From contig JAYXKI010000003.1 in assembly GCA_037892935.1 (NCBI GenBank), forward strand, positions 496,001-560,000: a DNA stretch of 64,000 bases, given 5' to 3'. Below the pieces are notes generated by a model. It ran no database searches, had not been told where the DNA came from, and worked only from the letters and a program-made list of their open reading frames with translations. This document shows, piece after piece, positions 1 through 9,806 of this stretch. The DNA comes from Phlebopus portentosus. Taxonomy: Eukaryota; Basidiomycota; Agaricomycetes; Boletales; Boletinellaceae. Positions within the stretch are counted from its first letter, which is position 1. The number at the start of each line of letters is the position of its first letter. Position numbers and translations under genes: made by a program.

Positions 1-242
1 CACTCCACCCGATGGAGCTACATATGGAGCCACAATAGAAATGATGAGTAAGGTATCCAACGACCTTACCAAGCAATGACATCACAGTGGCACCTCAAAG
101 CGATAGCAGAAGAAGACAAATTAGGCAAGAGAGAGGCGACATACCAGCAAGATAGTATAAACGACAAAGAAACTCGAGCTTAAGGATCATCAACTCGAAT
201 CCTAACAGCTACTCATCTCTCAAAGACAACTACTACTCAGAC
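1..242. other. left flank / leader of the first ORF
   Basis: This stretch is A-rich and holds no ORF. It opens with CTCCACC and TGGAGC words that resemble the GTGGAG-rich minisatellite near 5.1-5.3 kb. It ends in a CT/CA-rich leader just before the ATG at 243. It may be the 5' leader of a repetitive element, but no long terminal repeat or primer-binding site could be fixed. Confidence 0.3.
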
Positions 243-1241
243 ATGCCAGTCTTCGACGAACTCCAAGCATTCAGTACATCCGAAGATGCACCTGATTGGA
301 CATTTGTACTAAAGCCACCTACCGAACGATATCAATGGCCACAGCTATGCAACCGCTTTAACCAAGAGAACTATGAAGAAGAGATCGTACCCTCATGCCC
401 AGGGAAATACTTCGACGACCTATTCGACAAATGGAATGCAGTCCATCAGCCAGCCGAAGAACAACCTGATCTTATGGTACCGAAGCAACCAGAAGGACAA
501 CTGCTTAAACTCAGTAACCCTCGAGATGCAGCAGTCCGACGACTCAATGACGATGCATTCCTTACCTATGCAGTCGAACTCGAGACACGAGCCTTACATC
601 GAGGACAAATTGACTTCAGCCACGAACCAACATACAAGAATGTCATGGGCATCTACCATTCAGCAATTCAAATTTGCGCCTACAGACGAGGCCTGACAAT
701 CGCAACTCTTAACCGAATAATGCGATGGAGCCACTATCATCCCATCAGCGTGGATATGATGAAGTACATGAACTACCTAGCTGATCAGACAGCCTTTTAC
801 GCTTCCCATGCCATGCAGTTCATGGTGGTACTCAACATGACGAAGTACTACGAAGGTACTATGTACCAGGAGCTCATTCGAGCCAGACAATCTACAGGCC
901 AAGCGAATGGTCTGTCAATTGACGACATCACACACCACCTAGTCGAAGGAAGGATAGTCAACTACGATCCACAATACCTTATGAAACTCAATGATCGAGA
1001 AGAGGAAGCAAGGGAAAGACTACAGGCAACGAGACATCTGATGATGGAGGATATGATGATCACGATCTATCAGTATCCAAGCGAGATCTACCAGCCCGAC
1101 AACATGCTCACTATAACAGAGCAAGATGAAGAATTTGGTTCATCAGATGAAACCGATTCAGATGAAGAAGACGAGGTTAGCGAACCACCGCCTACACCGA
1201 TGAACTCACAGGAAATGATACCTGAGAGCGAAGAACTATGA
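243..1241 (+). CDS. unrecognised 332-aa ORF, possibly from a mobile element
   Basis: A single uninterrupted ORF of 332 codons with no introns, unlike the intron-rich genes on the right of the window. I do not recognise the family. The N-terminal third is polar. Residues about 90-250 are predicted helical and rich in Tyr and Met, with RRGLTIATLNR and YNYLA-like segments. The last 60 residues form a low-complexity acidic tail (DSDEEDEVSEPPPTP) that is probably disordered. Codon use is strongly A-rich (CGA, AAC, CAA), unlike neighbouring housekeeping genes but like the second ORF at 4.56 kb. Lack of introns, odd codon use and repeat-rich surroundings fit a gag-like or accessory ORF of a basidiomycete retroelement. 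No zinc knuckle, protease, reverse transcriptase or integrase motif is visible, so that assignment is inference only. A lineage-specific host gene is the alternative. Confidence 0.45.
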   Translation: MPVFDELQAFSTSEDAPDWTFVLKPPTERYQWPQLCNRFNQENYEEEIVPSCPGKYFDDLFDKWNAVHQPAEEQPDLMVPKQPEGQLLKLSNPRDAAVRRLNDDAFLTYAVELETRALHRGQIDFSHEPTYKNVMGIYHSAIQICAYRRGLTIATLNRIMRWSHYHPISVDMMKYMNYLADQTAFYASHAMQFMVVLNMTKYYEGTMYQELIRARQSTGQANGLSIDDITHHLVEGRIVNYDPQYLMKLNDREEEARERLQATRHLMMEDMMITIYQYPSEIYQPDNMLTITEQDEEFGSSDETDSDEEDEVSEPPPTPMNSQEMIPESEEL

Positions 1242-2465
1242 TCTATGCAAGCTTTTCATTATTCTTTTATGCAACCCCTTTCCCATATCGTAACCTGACA
1301 TGGTCAATTATGCATTCTATTCTTTCTATGGTATCTATGGTCACATCCGACCAAATTATGCCTTTATGCAACCATCATTCCCAACTCGCTATGGTATTTA
1401 TTCACCATATTCACTGATATGCCGAGTTGTGAATAAGTTGATGGGCGGTTTAAGCCTACTTGGGTTAACCAACTATCAACTGTTGCACCTCTTGTGCATC
1501 CCAGTGATACATGGCGCATTATGCACCCTTTTCTTATCTTCTATGCTGAGGAAGAGGAGCCAATAGGCACTCCCACTCTATTCTACTTTTCGAAAAACCC
1601 CTTTGGAGGCGGGCGAACCGTAGGTGAACATATTGCTGTGCACAGGGTTGGTTAAACATCACCCCTTACCCAGCCAATACACCAGGCAAGCCACTTCCAA
1701 AGCAACAGAAAACTCATTCAGTAACGACTTTATGACTTTTTCTTTCTTATCACTTTCAATTGCGTCATAATCTTCTACATGATGCATATTTCACATTTCA
1801 CATTCACATCCCTTCCCACCACCCTTTACAAATCGACAACTTCCCAAACACCCTTCTCACGACTTTCCTGCACTGAAATACCCGCTTTATCGACAGCTTC
1901 AGCCGAACTCGAAGGTGCATCAGGGTCAGGGAAAATGCAGTTAACGCGCTGCCGAATTTCTGCAGTCCCTTCATTAGGAACCGATTGCATCTCATAATTG
2001 TTCTCCTATGGGACTATCAGCAGCTGCAACCTGCAAACAGAGGCAAGAGAACTCACCTCATTACGCCTCCTGCGATCTAGAATCCAAAGATTCAAGCCGA
2101 AAATTGCGACAAGAGCGATGAAAACAATGCAGACAGCGGCGACTTTGGACATAACTGGGCAGTGATGATGATGGTTTGATAGCAACATCAACTATCACTA
2201 GGCGACTCCTTTATCCGAGCTTTCTCACGGATTAGGATGAACATTTCTCCGAAAGTTCATCTTAGGAGGGGGGTAGTGAAAGGATCCGCTCAAAAACTCG
2301 CATCAAGATCGACACGATCAGCAGATCAACAGGATCAGCATTCCAAACGCGACTAGTAACAGTCCTAGCAGTCACTAGAGCCAAACTACTGTTAACGCAA
2401 CCAAGGCAATGGTCACGGGCATCAACGGCAATATATGGGCGCCTAAGAAGCACACCACAAGTACG
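1242..2465. other. no gene seen; low-complexity DNA downstream of the first ORF
   Basis: Only short chance ORFs are present. Between 1250 and 1400 the word TTATGCA recurs, separated by 30-90 bases, giving a Tyr/Phe/Met-rich pseudo-ORF on the plus strand that I do not accept as a protein. The rest shows no splice-linked coding series. Confidence 0.3.
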
Positions 2466-2565
2466 TAACCCCGCGGACTACTTAACACCGCCGACCGGTA
2501 ATTACCACCGCCGATTTACTACCACCGACCGTCACCTTAACACCGCCGACCAAACTCCCGATCCG
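2466..2565. repeat. short imperfect CACCGCCGAC repeats
   Basis: The decamer CACCGCCGAC and close variants (CACCGCCGAT, CACCGACCG) occur about five times in roughly 90 bases, separated by AT-richer spacers of variable length. It looks like a degenerate minisatellite at the junction between AT-rich DNA and the GC-rich block that follows. Confidence 0.5.
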
Positions 2566-3734
2566 ACCCGATCAAAAGAAGTCAAGAAGCGATCAAAACT
2601 ACTAGAAGCCTGAGAAGTCTAGAACACGACTACTAAAGCCTAACACCTAAAGTCTAAAGGCTAATCCGATCCCAATGGAGACATCACTGGCATTCCAGCA
2701 CTGTCAGACTTGTGCCCGAGCGTTGTAGTGTGCCGCACTAACCTGTACCGGTCCAGCGGCACAGGCCTGTAAGGGCTGTACTCCCCTATGCCATACCCAG
2801 GACACCCCGCGTACTATTGTCAGCAAACCAGCCTTCGCCACCGTTACCCATAATACAGCCTGGTCAGCGGCCGCCGGACCTTCGGCGGCCTAGGAACAGC
2901 ACCCACGCCGCCGCCGCCGCCGATCATACGAACCGGCGGCGACGCCTCCACTCCTATCTTATGATCACCTTGTCCCCCCTTCGACCAAATCCTAGTTCCC
3001 CTTCTCCAGCCTCTCTCAAGAACGGTTCCGCCGAATCCGGTGACTCCGGGCTTCGGAAATGCTCGCACGGCGGCCGGACACGCTGCGGCGGATGTATATC
3101 ATGCCATCGCGGAGGTGTATGCCCACCGCCGCACCGGCTGGGTGAACGATAGCCAATCTCAGGTCCATTTCGTTGATTGTTTCATATTCTTATCATCCCA
3201 CATTGTACGCCGAGCGTGGTAGCGCACCCGGCGGCCGTCCGTATATTCCCCTTTTAGTTTTATTCGACCCCTTGGCGTTTCAGATCCATATAGAGCGCGC
3301 CCTGACCGATCCGAACGGCCCCGACGTTCGACACGACGTACCAGCATTCCGCCGTTCCGATTGGGGCGCCCCTAGGTCTTGGTGGCTTGGCGGCGCATCT
3401 CGGCGGTGGCCCCCGCCGTCGCGGCGCGCCTGTCACGCCTCGCCGCCCGCCGCTTTAAGTGATATTTCTTATCAAGGACTCATAGTATATATAGAGAGCA
3501 TGTATCTATCCTAAAAAGCAGCAGATATACACTCTAGAACGCAGTTACCAGAGACCAACCACAAGTAAAGAAGCCTCTTTCAAGAAACCAGTATATACAG
3601 AGAACCTGACAGCCGGATCGGGCGAACTCCCGGTCACGTGCCCTCGCCGATCCCGTCCTGACGGCGTGGCCCGGATCTCACAGGATAGAAGCCGCTGAGC
3701 TCATTCGCCGCCCTGGACATCTCCCTTCTGCGCA
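2566..3734. other. GC-rich block with no supported gene
   Basis: A GC-rich block, 2.8-3.45 kb, full of CGCCG words that open long spurious ORFs on both strands. Around 2695-2790 a plus-strand frame is Cys-rich (CQTC, then CxxxxC, then CKGC) but carries an in-frame TAG, so it is at best a relic. From 3450 to 3600 a TATA-like run (ATAGTATATATAGAGAG) is followed by a CA/GA-rich stretch, which resembles the promoter and R region of an LTR. A matching second copy was not found in the window. Confidence 0.35.
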
Positions 3735-4060
3735 GCTGTCGCTCTTCTAGTAATCGCTCCAGGGATTTCCCACTTATATCTGCATCGCCGTCCCTCTCTC
3801 TCGATCCTCCGCCGCCGCTCGGTCCTGAGCATTTGGGATTCCTCCTCCACGTCCCGACGCAGCCGTCACTCCTCTAGTAATCAATCCCGTGATCTTCGAT
3901 TTCTCCCTGCGCCTGAGGCCCCCTTTTCGTTTTTTCGCCGCCGCTCGGTTCAGATCGTTTGTGATTCTTCCTCAATGCCTCGACGCAGCCGTCACTCTTC
4001 TAGGCATCTGTTATACTTCCTCGACGTCTCGACGCAGCTGTCACTCTTCTTGTGTTCGCC
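3735..4060. repeat. diverged tandem repeats of about 125 bp
   Basis: The core CGACGCAGCYGTCACTCTTCT occurs near 3855, 3980 and 4027, with a weaker copy near 3735. A second shared block, CGCCGCCGCTCGGT followed by a variant of GATTCNTCCTC, appears near 3808 and 3937, about 129 bases apart. The copies are 80-90 percent alike by eye, so this is an old tandem array. The chance ORFs running through it are not accepted as genes. Confidence 0.6.
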
Positions 4061-4557
4061 GCTACCGCCGGCGCCGGCCCCTTTTCATCTGAATCCAGTC
4101 TCCCTGCTTCTCGCCTCCGCCTCCGCGTCGTTCCACCGCCGACACTACTACCCTTTCAAGTGGTGTCGACGCTCTCTCACCCCCACCTTCTCTGTGTCGT
4201 TCCGACGTCATCTCCCCGACTACCAGGCGGAATCGCACTGGTGCGAACCTCCGGCGGCGCCACACCCAGTCCGCCGCTGCGACCCCTTCGCTGGTTCAGT
4301 TGGACTCGGCGATCCCTATTCAGCCGTCGAGGCCCTGTATCGCCACGGCGAGCTATTCGAAGGCGCGGCGGATCTGCCTAACGGCCAGATCCTTGTGCAT
4401 CTGAGCTGAGTGTCGCTTCTGAAAGCCTGTGGGTAGTCTGTAGATCTGGTAGGACCTCCCCTTTTTCCTCTCGACACCTTTGACATCGCCTCCCTGTGGT
4501 CAAATGCCGCCACCGCCTTTGTCCCTATCTAGGAGAGTCTGATAGTCTACAGCGTAC

Positions 4558-5025
4558 ATGGTCCTTTATGAGATATACTTCACAGTATGTCATGCTACAA
4601 GTGAAACATGTGACTGCCAAATCGAAGTCCAACGTCACACGCAAGAAGCGTTACATGCCAATCCACCAAATCCTATAATACCCAAGCGACATGAGGAACT
4701 CATTGTTACAACTCGAACCCCTCGAGCTGCAGACCCGATAACTTGGAGGATACTAGGATGGTACAAGCCAGAGCTGCATAACTCATGTCCAGCCTCTACA
4801 GTACAAGCGAACCTTTATTTACCAAGGAATGCAAACCTGGACACCAAGCAACTACAACTGGCACTCCAACGAAGGATATGGCAATACATTCGCGATGTTA
4901 GACTCCCAGGCAAAGCATGGCTAGTCACTCGAACACAACTGCATCCCTCAGCAGAACTTATACAGTTCATGGTATGCATTGGACCATACTCTACACCAAC
5001 CCGACATCTCAATACCGATGTGTGA
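4558..5025 (+). CDS. unrecognised 155-aa ORF, possibly from a mobile element
   Basis: An intronless ORF starting MVLYEIYFTVCH and ending before a GTG-rich spacer. It shares the A-rich codon use and ACTCGAA-type word content of the ORF at 243-1241. Residues about 60-140 look like one compact domain, with hydrophobic and charged residues alternating around RRIWQYIRDVRLPGK. I recognise no family and see no catalytic or zinc motif. It is bounded by old tandem repeats on the left and a minisatellite on the right, so I read it as part of the same repetitive element rather than as a host gene. It may be the surviving end of a longer decayed frame. Confidence 0.35.
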   Translation: MVLYEIYFTVCHATSETCDCQIEVQRHTQEALHANPPNPIIPKRHEELIVTTRTPRAADPITWRILGWYKPELHNSCPASTVQANLYLPRNANLDTKQLQLALQRRIWQYIRDVRLPGKAWLVTRTQLHPSAELIQFMVCIGPYSTPTRHLNTDV

Positions 5026-5126
5026 GTTGTGCTTACACCCTTCAGACCACAAGATGAACAGCGAAGAGTCACATATCGAGCTGCCTACATTGCACCAAGA
5101 GCTACAATCCCACCTGGTGATGGAAT

Positions 5127-5335
5127 CGACGTCATAGTGGAGCACTGACAGTGGAGCTTTCCATACTGGAGCAGCACCTCTATTGTCTCAGTCAGCAACC
5201 CCACAGAATTCCGTCATAGTGGAGATACATTGGAGCAAAGTGGCGCTCAGTGGAGCAGAATGACAAAGGAAGTGATGTAATGGTGGAGAGAAGTGGAGCA
5301 AGGTGGAGCATGGTGGAGTAAAGTGGAGAGAAGAT
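5127..5335. repeat. GTGGAG-rich degenerate minisatellite
   Basis: The words AGTGGAGCA, GGTGGAGCA, AGTGGAGAG and TTGGAGCA recur about twelve times in 210 bases, most densely at 5283-5330 where the period falls to 9-12 bases. The same TGGAGC word appears twice at the extreme left of the window, which hints that the element extends beyond the left edge. Confidence 0.65.
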
Positions 5336-6001
5336 GAGTAAGAAATAGGACGGAAAATGGATTATCTAGAAAGCATAAATAGCGTTAGAAGTAGGCCCTC
5401 TTTCCCCCCCCATCTTTCGAGTGACAAGTCTCTTAACACACTGGTGATAGTGTCCTAACACGACTCACTGTGTGCTTTGTACTACTACGCCTCTTGGAAA
5501 TCCCAATCTGCTCTTACTCTACCTTGTCTCTGAAAGCATCTCTTACCAGGACTGCAACTAGGAAGGATAGTAAGGGGACCGCGTGGTACAGCTAAACGTG
5601 GGTAGATAGATCACCTCTGCACAACATATCGCTGCTTAGGCAAAAGGATCGAAACCGGTGTAACCCCGGACCTACACCTCTAACAATCGCGTGAATTAAA
5701 CTACTAGTTAAAATCAGTTTCCACAGTTTCCACATGCCCCGTTTTGTCCATTTATGGTTGACAACGTTGACAACCCCGTGGGAAACCACCGAGTTGTCAA
5801 CTGAAATTGATAACTCAGAGTTTCCCCGCGAACCCTACCCTTCGAAGACATATATTCAGACCAAGCCAAGGTGGGTTGATTATGTAATGATTGTTGATCA
5901 TGTCAATGATGATTCGCGTGATCGACCATGTCGACTTTTGTTAGCCCTTCAATAATTAGTATGACTCACTCTGGCAGTATAAGTCTTGTTGCGACAGCAA
6001 A
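5336..6001. promoter_or_regulatory. intergenic upstream of the small GNAT gene, with repeated short motifs
   Basis: No ORF. A TATA-like AGCATAAATAGCG lies near 5376. Between 5718 and 5800 there is a doubled TTTCCACA and two adjacent copies of GTTGACAAC, with the inverted form GTTGTCAAC about 20 bases on, so a small hairpin or dimeric binding site is possible. A TGATCATGTCAATGATG cluster follows near 5893. Any role in controlling the gene at 6002 is inference. Confidence 0.3.
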
Positions 6002-7308
6002 ATGTCCACTCTCGCACAATCTGGATCGACGCAAGTACCACCACGCCACAAAATCATCAAGATTCCAGACGTAGGCGAATCTGGTCGTGACGAGCTGAAA
6101 CAACAATGTTTCGACGTGCGTATGGCTGTATTTACGCAGGAACAAGGCTTTCCACTCGAAATCGAAATTGATGAGTGAGCAGATCCCATTGTACTCATGA
6201 CTTTTCTTGCTTGCCGGCCATTCGTCCCATTTTGTCCTTGCAGGCAGTCATCGTTCTATGATTCTTATATGTCTAACCTATTACAGTATATTATGATTCG
6301 TACTCATCCTATCTCCTCCTAATGTACCACCCTCGTTACTCTACAATTGAAACGATAGCAAGAAAAGATTACTCAACTTCTTTCAGAGCCGACGAATCCG
6401 CGACGCACTTCCTCCTGAGGCTTGTACCTTCCTTGAAGCCTATTGGCACGATACGCGCAACAAGGGTCGATGATGCCTCCTACAAAATGGGCCGTCTGGC
6501 CGTTCTGAAAGATTACCGTAAATATCGCTTTGGCCGTGCCCTTATCCTGACGTTTCACGACTGGGCAATCGGAGACGCAAGACGTCGCGGTGCAGAATCT
6601 GGATCATTTGTGAGATGCATCTCACATTCCCAAATACCTGCCAAGTTATTTTATGCGAAGTGGGTATCCATCATCCTATCTGAATCCTGCGTCTATCTTC
6701 TATTTACTTAAATTTTCATCCCTTCGAATTTTTTATACACATGAATGCGCGGTGGGAGAGAGTCGCCGTAAGAATCATCTGCTGCGCAGTTTGTGGCCAA
6801 CGATAAGTACATATGTCATGTTTCCTTGGCTGGCCATTTGTTAGCAACGTCCATATACTCTCTGCGCTTTCTTGGAACAGATCCAATGTTACTTTTTCCT
6901 TTTCAGAATGGCACTTTCCCGTTCTTGTTTCCATAATCATTGCCGTCAATAGCGGACAAAGACAACTGCGGATGTCATTCTGATCAAGAATTCTCCACTT
7001 GACGATTCATTTTTTTTTTAACTTTCGGCTGCCACTTCAGATACGACTCAATTCACCTTACGGGTCTTGCATGATGGCTGATTCTTCTTCCTTTCCTTGC
7101 AGATATGGATACGAGCCGGAGGTACGCCTCGATCGCCGTCTTCTTAATCTTGATCCGCATTATCTCATCGTTCACTCATATCTTGATTATTTTTGTACTT
7201 TCATACTCACGGATGGACGATTGACAGGGAGATGAGTTTGATGAGGACGGCGCACCGCACCAGAAGATGGTCGCATCATTGCAGATACCGTTTGACCCGG
7301 ACTCTTAG
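6002..7308 (+). CDS. small GNAT-family N-acetyltransferase (ElaA/YjcF-like)
   Basis: Four exons (6002-6174, 6387-6659, 7103-7121, 7228-7308) join in phase to give 181 aa. Order along the protein: an N-terminal substrate-side segment with VFTQEQGFPLEIE, a central sheet with PIGTIRATRV, then motif A of the GNAT acetyl-CoA site, LAVLKDYRKYRFGRAL. The C-terminal part reads SQIPAKLFYAKYGYEPEGDEF and DGAPHQKMV, typical of cytosolic GNAT proteins of this subgroup. The family transfers an acetyl group from acetyl-CoA to an amine; the substrate is unknown. The third exon is only 19 nt and the second intron is 443 nt, longer than most here. Joining exon 2 to exon 3 restores AKYGYEPE exactly, which supports the model. 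A decayed copy follows 0.9 kb downstream. Confidence 0.8.
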
Positions 7309-8216
7309 ATGTAGATAGAATTGCACACTTGCACAATATACACAATTCTTCGCGCACCTTGTGTCATAGATTGAGGATGTGGCGCCGTTCGGCGAAGTGT
7401 TTCTCGCAGGAATATGTCAGGTTGACAGACTGACATGATCACCTGTCTGAAACAATGCATTTGTCGCGCTTGGGCTTGCAAGAAAGATTGAGAAAGTTTT
7501 ATGCGCAACATCACGCACGCGTTCCGTCACACCACGTGTTCCAACTGATCGTTCGAATTTCTGCATACCACACGTTATTATTCTTGCCACTAGCCATCTC
7601 TTTTCGCTCTCTTCTATTCAGATTCGGTACATGTTGCAAACAGTTGGGATCAGCTCCCGATTGTGAAGCCGATTGTGCTCAATCTCGACGGAAATGGGGC
7701 TACAAGCCGTTCTCTAACCCCATCATCATGCATAGTTATGACCTAAGACTTCAATTCTGAGTAAGTCTTGGAAAAGCAAATTGCATCGAATTTGCGACTT
7801 TACCTTGGATCTTCCATGATAACGGGAACTTGCGCGCGTGTTCGTTGCAAGTATGGTGTTTTTTCCGATCCCAGGACTTCGGAGGTCGAAGTCCGGCACG
7901 TCTGCGGTGCATTCTACCATATTCATCTCTTTCATTGATGTTCATTCGTTGGTGGTTAGGAAGCGAAGATGAACACGGTGATAAGAATGCTGCCTCATTC
8001 ATATTGTGAGTCGACGGCCGCTGTATAGAACCGTCATCGCTGAGATTGAATTTATTCTGGACGACGATGATCTGCGTTGATGGACGTAACTTTCTACCGT
8101 TCCCATCGCGAACTCAATTTCTCGTCGCTCATCAGTACCTGCGGCTTTCCGATTGTACAGCTCTTCCCCGCGTTCAACTCCACATAGTCACAGAATAACT
8201 CAGCTACCACCACAAG
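7309..8216. other. spacer between the GNAT gene and its decayed copy
   Basis: No supported gene. Short ORFs occur on both strands but none connects through splice sites. The last 60 bases before 8217 are CA-rich, like a normal fungal leader. Confidence 0.3.
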
Positions 8217-9806
8217 ATGTCCTCACTGGTGGAGTCCAGTGCATGCCAGGTACCTCCGCCGCAGCGTGGAATCACGAAGATCCATGACATAGGCGTAATT
8301 CGACTGCGAGGGGCTCACAAAGCTGTGTTATGTCCTTGGCATGGACGTTCCTGCATATGAACAATGCTGTTCATTTGAATCCGAGATTGCAATTGCACAT
8401 CATTCGCCCTGGGCATTCACTTTGCTTCCCTGTAAGTTTAGTCCTCGGAGCGGTACTTAGAGGTTTCAGTACTGTCCGATGCTCGTCGCTATACATTCAT
8501 GGCTATTTAGCCAGCTTACGAATTGAGCTCAGCCACAAATCACAATATCTCGTGTTTCGATGCGTATCACGCGCCACTTCTTCAGGTCCTTTTGTGTGTC
8601 TTCCGATCCGAAACGGCGTACCCTTACAAAATCGCTGACTGAGCGTCGTATCTACCCCCGACGAAAATGCGCCCACTATGCCATCCGATTTATTTACTCA
8701 TCCTCGTAATCTATCGGCGAAATAAGCCATGCTTACAAGCTCTTTGTGCTTAGAAAGTAGGTATCACAGACCTACTTTGGTCGTATAGTATTACCTCTGA
8801 TTAGATATTTGAAGGTACAAATCATCACCAAGCAATCGCCTAGGTCTTTCATATAGTACAACTCACATTCCAATATGATTCAAAGTATGTCTTCGTATCT
8901 CCTATATGCCTCTATCTAATCTTCGTCTTCCATTCGTTTCATTTCGCCTCGACTTGGCCAAAATCGGTTTTGGAGAAGAGTACTAGTTGTCGTAAAGGCA
9001 GTTGCTGCGGAACTTCTTGTAATCAAACCTTCCAAAATCCGCGATGCGGTGTGGTGGACTGATTGTTCCGCGGGACTTACGTGTCCTTTACGCCTTCTTT
9101 TTTCCACACTTCCCATATCCTGCCTATTCGTACCTGTTTGAGAAGTCCAGTTTCCGAGCGTCGTTTCCACAGCCCATCTCCGCCATTGACGGCGGCCGGA
9201 CTGTGGCCAGAACTTTTTCTCTCCAGAGGATGAAGCTGCTTCCTTCTAGTGTATAGTCCGCCGATAGCACTTCGTTATGGCCTGATTCGAACTACGGGTG
9301 GGTACAATAAGTCTTTGGCCTCCCTGCTTTAGGAAGGAGGATTTACACGCTTCATATGGCATTATAAGTGTCGGATAGCATCTCGCCAACTTGCTCATAT
9401 CGTCAAAGATGAGGGATCACCTCGTTTCGCAGTCATTTGCTTCCCGAGAAAGCATGCAAATCACCTTCCATAAACAGAGGGGGCCGAAGACTTAATGTAT
9501 GCCACAATTCGCTTCTCCCAAAACCTTTGGTAGGCAGTAGCCATTATTTGATTCTTTTCTTCTTTACTAGCAAGCTTCGGCAGGAATCTGACGTATGTCT
9601 CTGAGACTCGTCGCCTTTGTTCCTGGCCTGGAGAATCCTGTGGTCCGTATACATATCTGCATCTCGACAATCGCTTACCCGCGCCATTTTGCCGCGGTAG
9701 CAGCCAATGTATATAGATGGCCAAACAGACCGATGAATCCGGCGAGGATGAAGCGCCGCACTAGAAGGTGCCTACTGATACCGTCTCGAGTCGGATTCCC
9801 AACCCA
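8217..9806 (+). pseudogene. decayed duplicate of the small GNAT acetyltransferase
   Basis: The start and the end of the neighbouring GNAT gene are both recognisable here. The ATG at 8217 opens MSSLVESSACQVPPP and then ITKIHDIG, matching MSTLAQSGSTQVPP and IIKIPDVG of the intact gene. Near 9735-9806 the frame reads ESGEDEAPH, stop, KVP, against FDEDGAPHQKMV in the intact gene. The Gln codon CAG has become TAG, and the DNA stays alignable through GATACCGT to the end. Between them only weak traces of exon 2 can be argued, around 8555-8660 (CACTTC words and TACAAAAT). Frames are broken and no continuous product is possible. Two copies of one gene in the same orientation indicate a tandem duplication followed by loss. 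Confidence 0.72.

Noticed and set aside
1300..1566. 88-aa Tyr/Phe-rich ORF downstream of the first ORF
   Set aside because: Created by repeated TTATGCA and TATGG words; there is no other sign of coding.
2817..3514. Overlapping ORFs on both strands in the GC-rich block
   Set aside because: Frames are kept open by CGCCG repeats and low stop frequency; there is no domain, splice link or codon bias.
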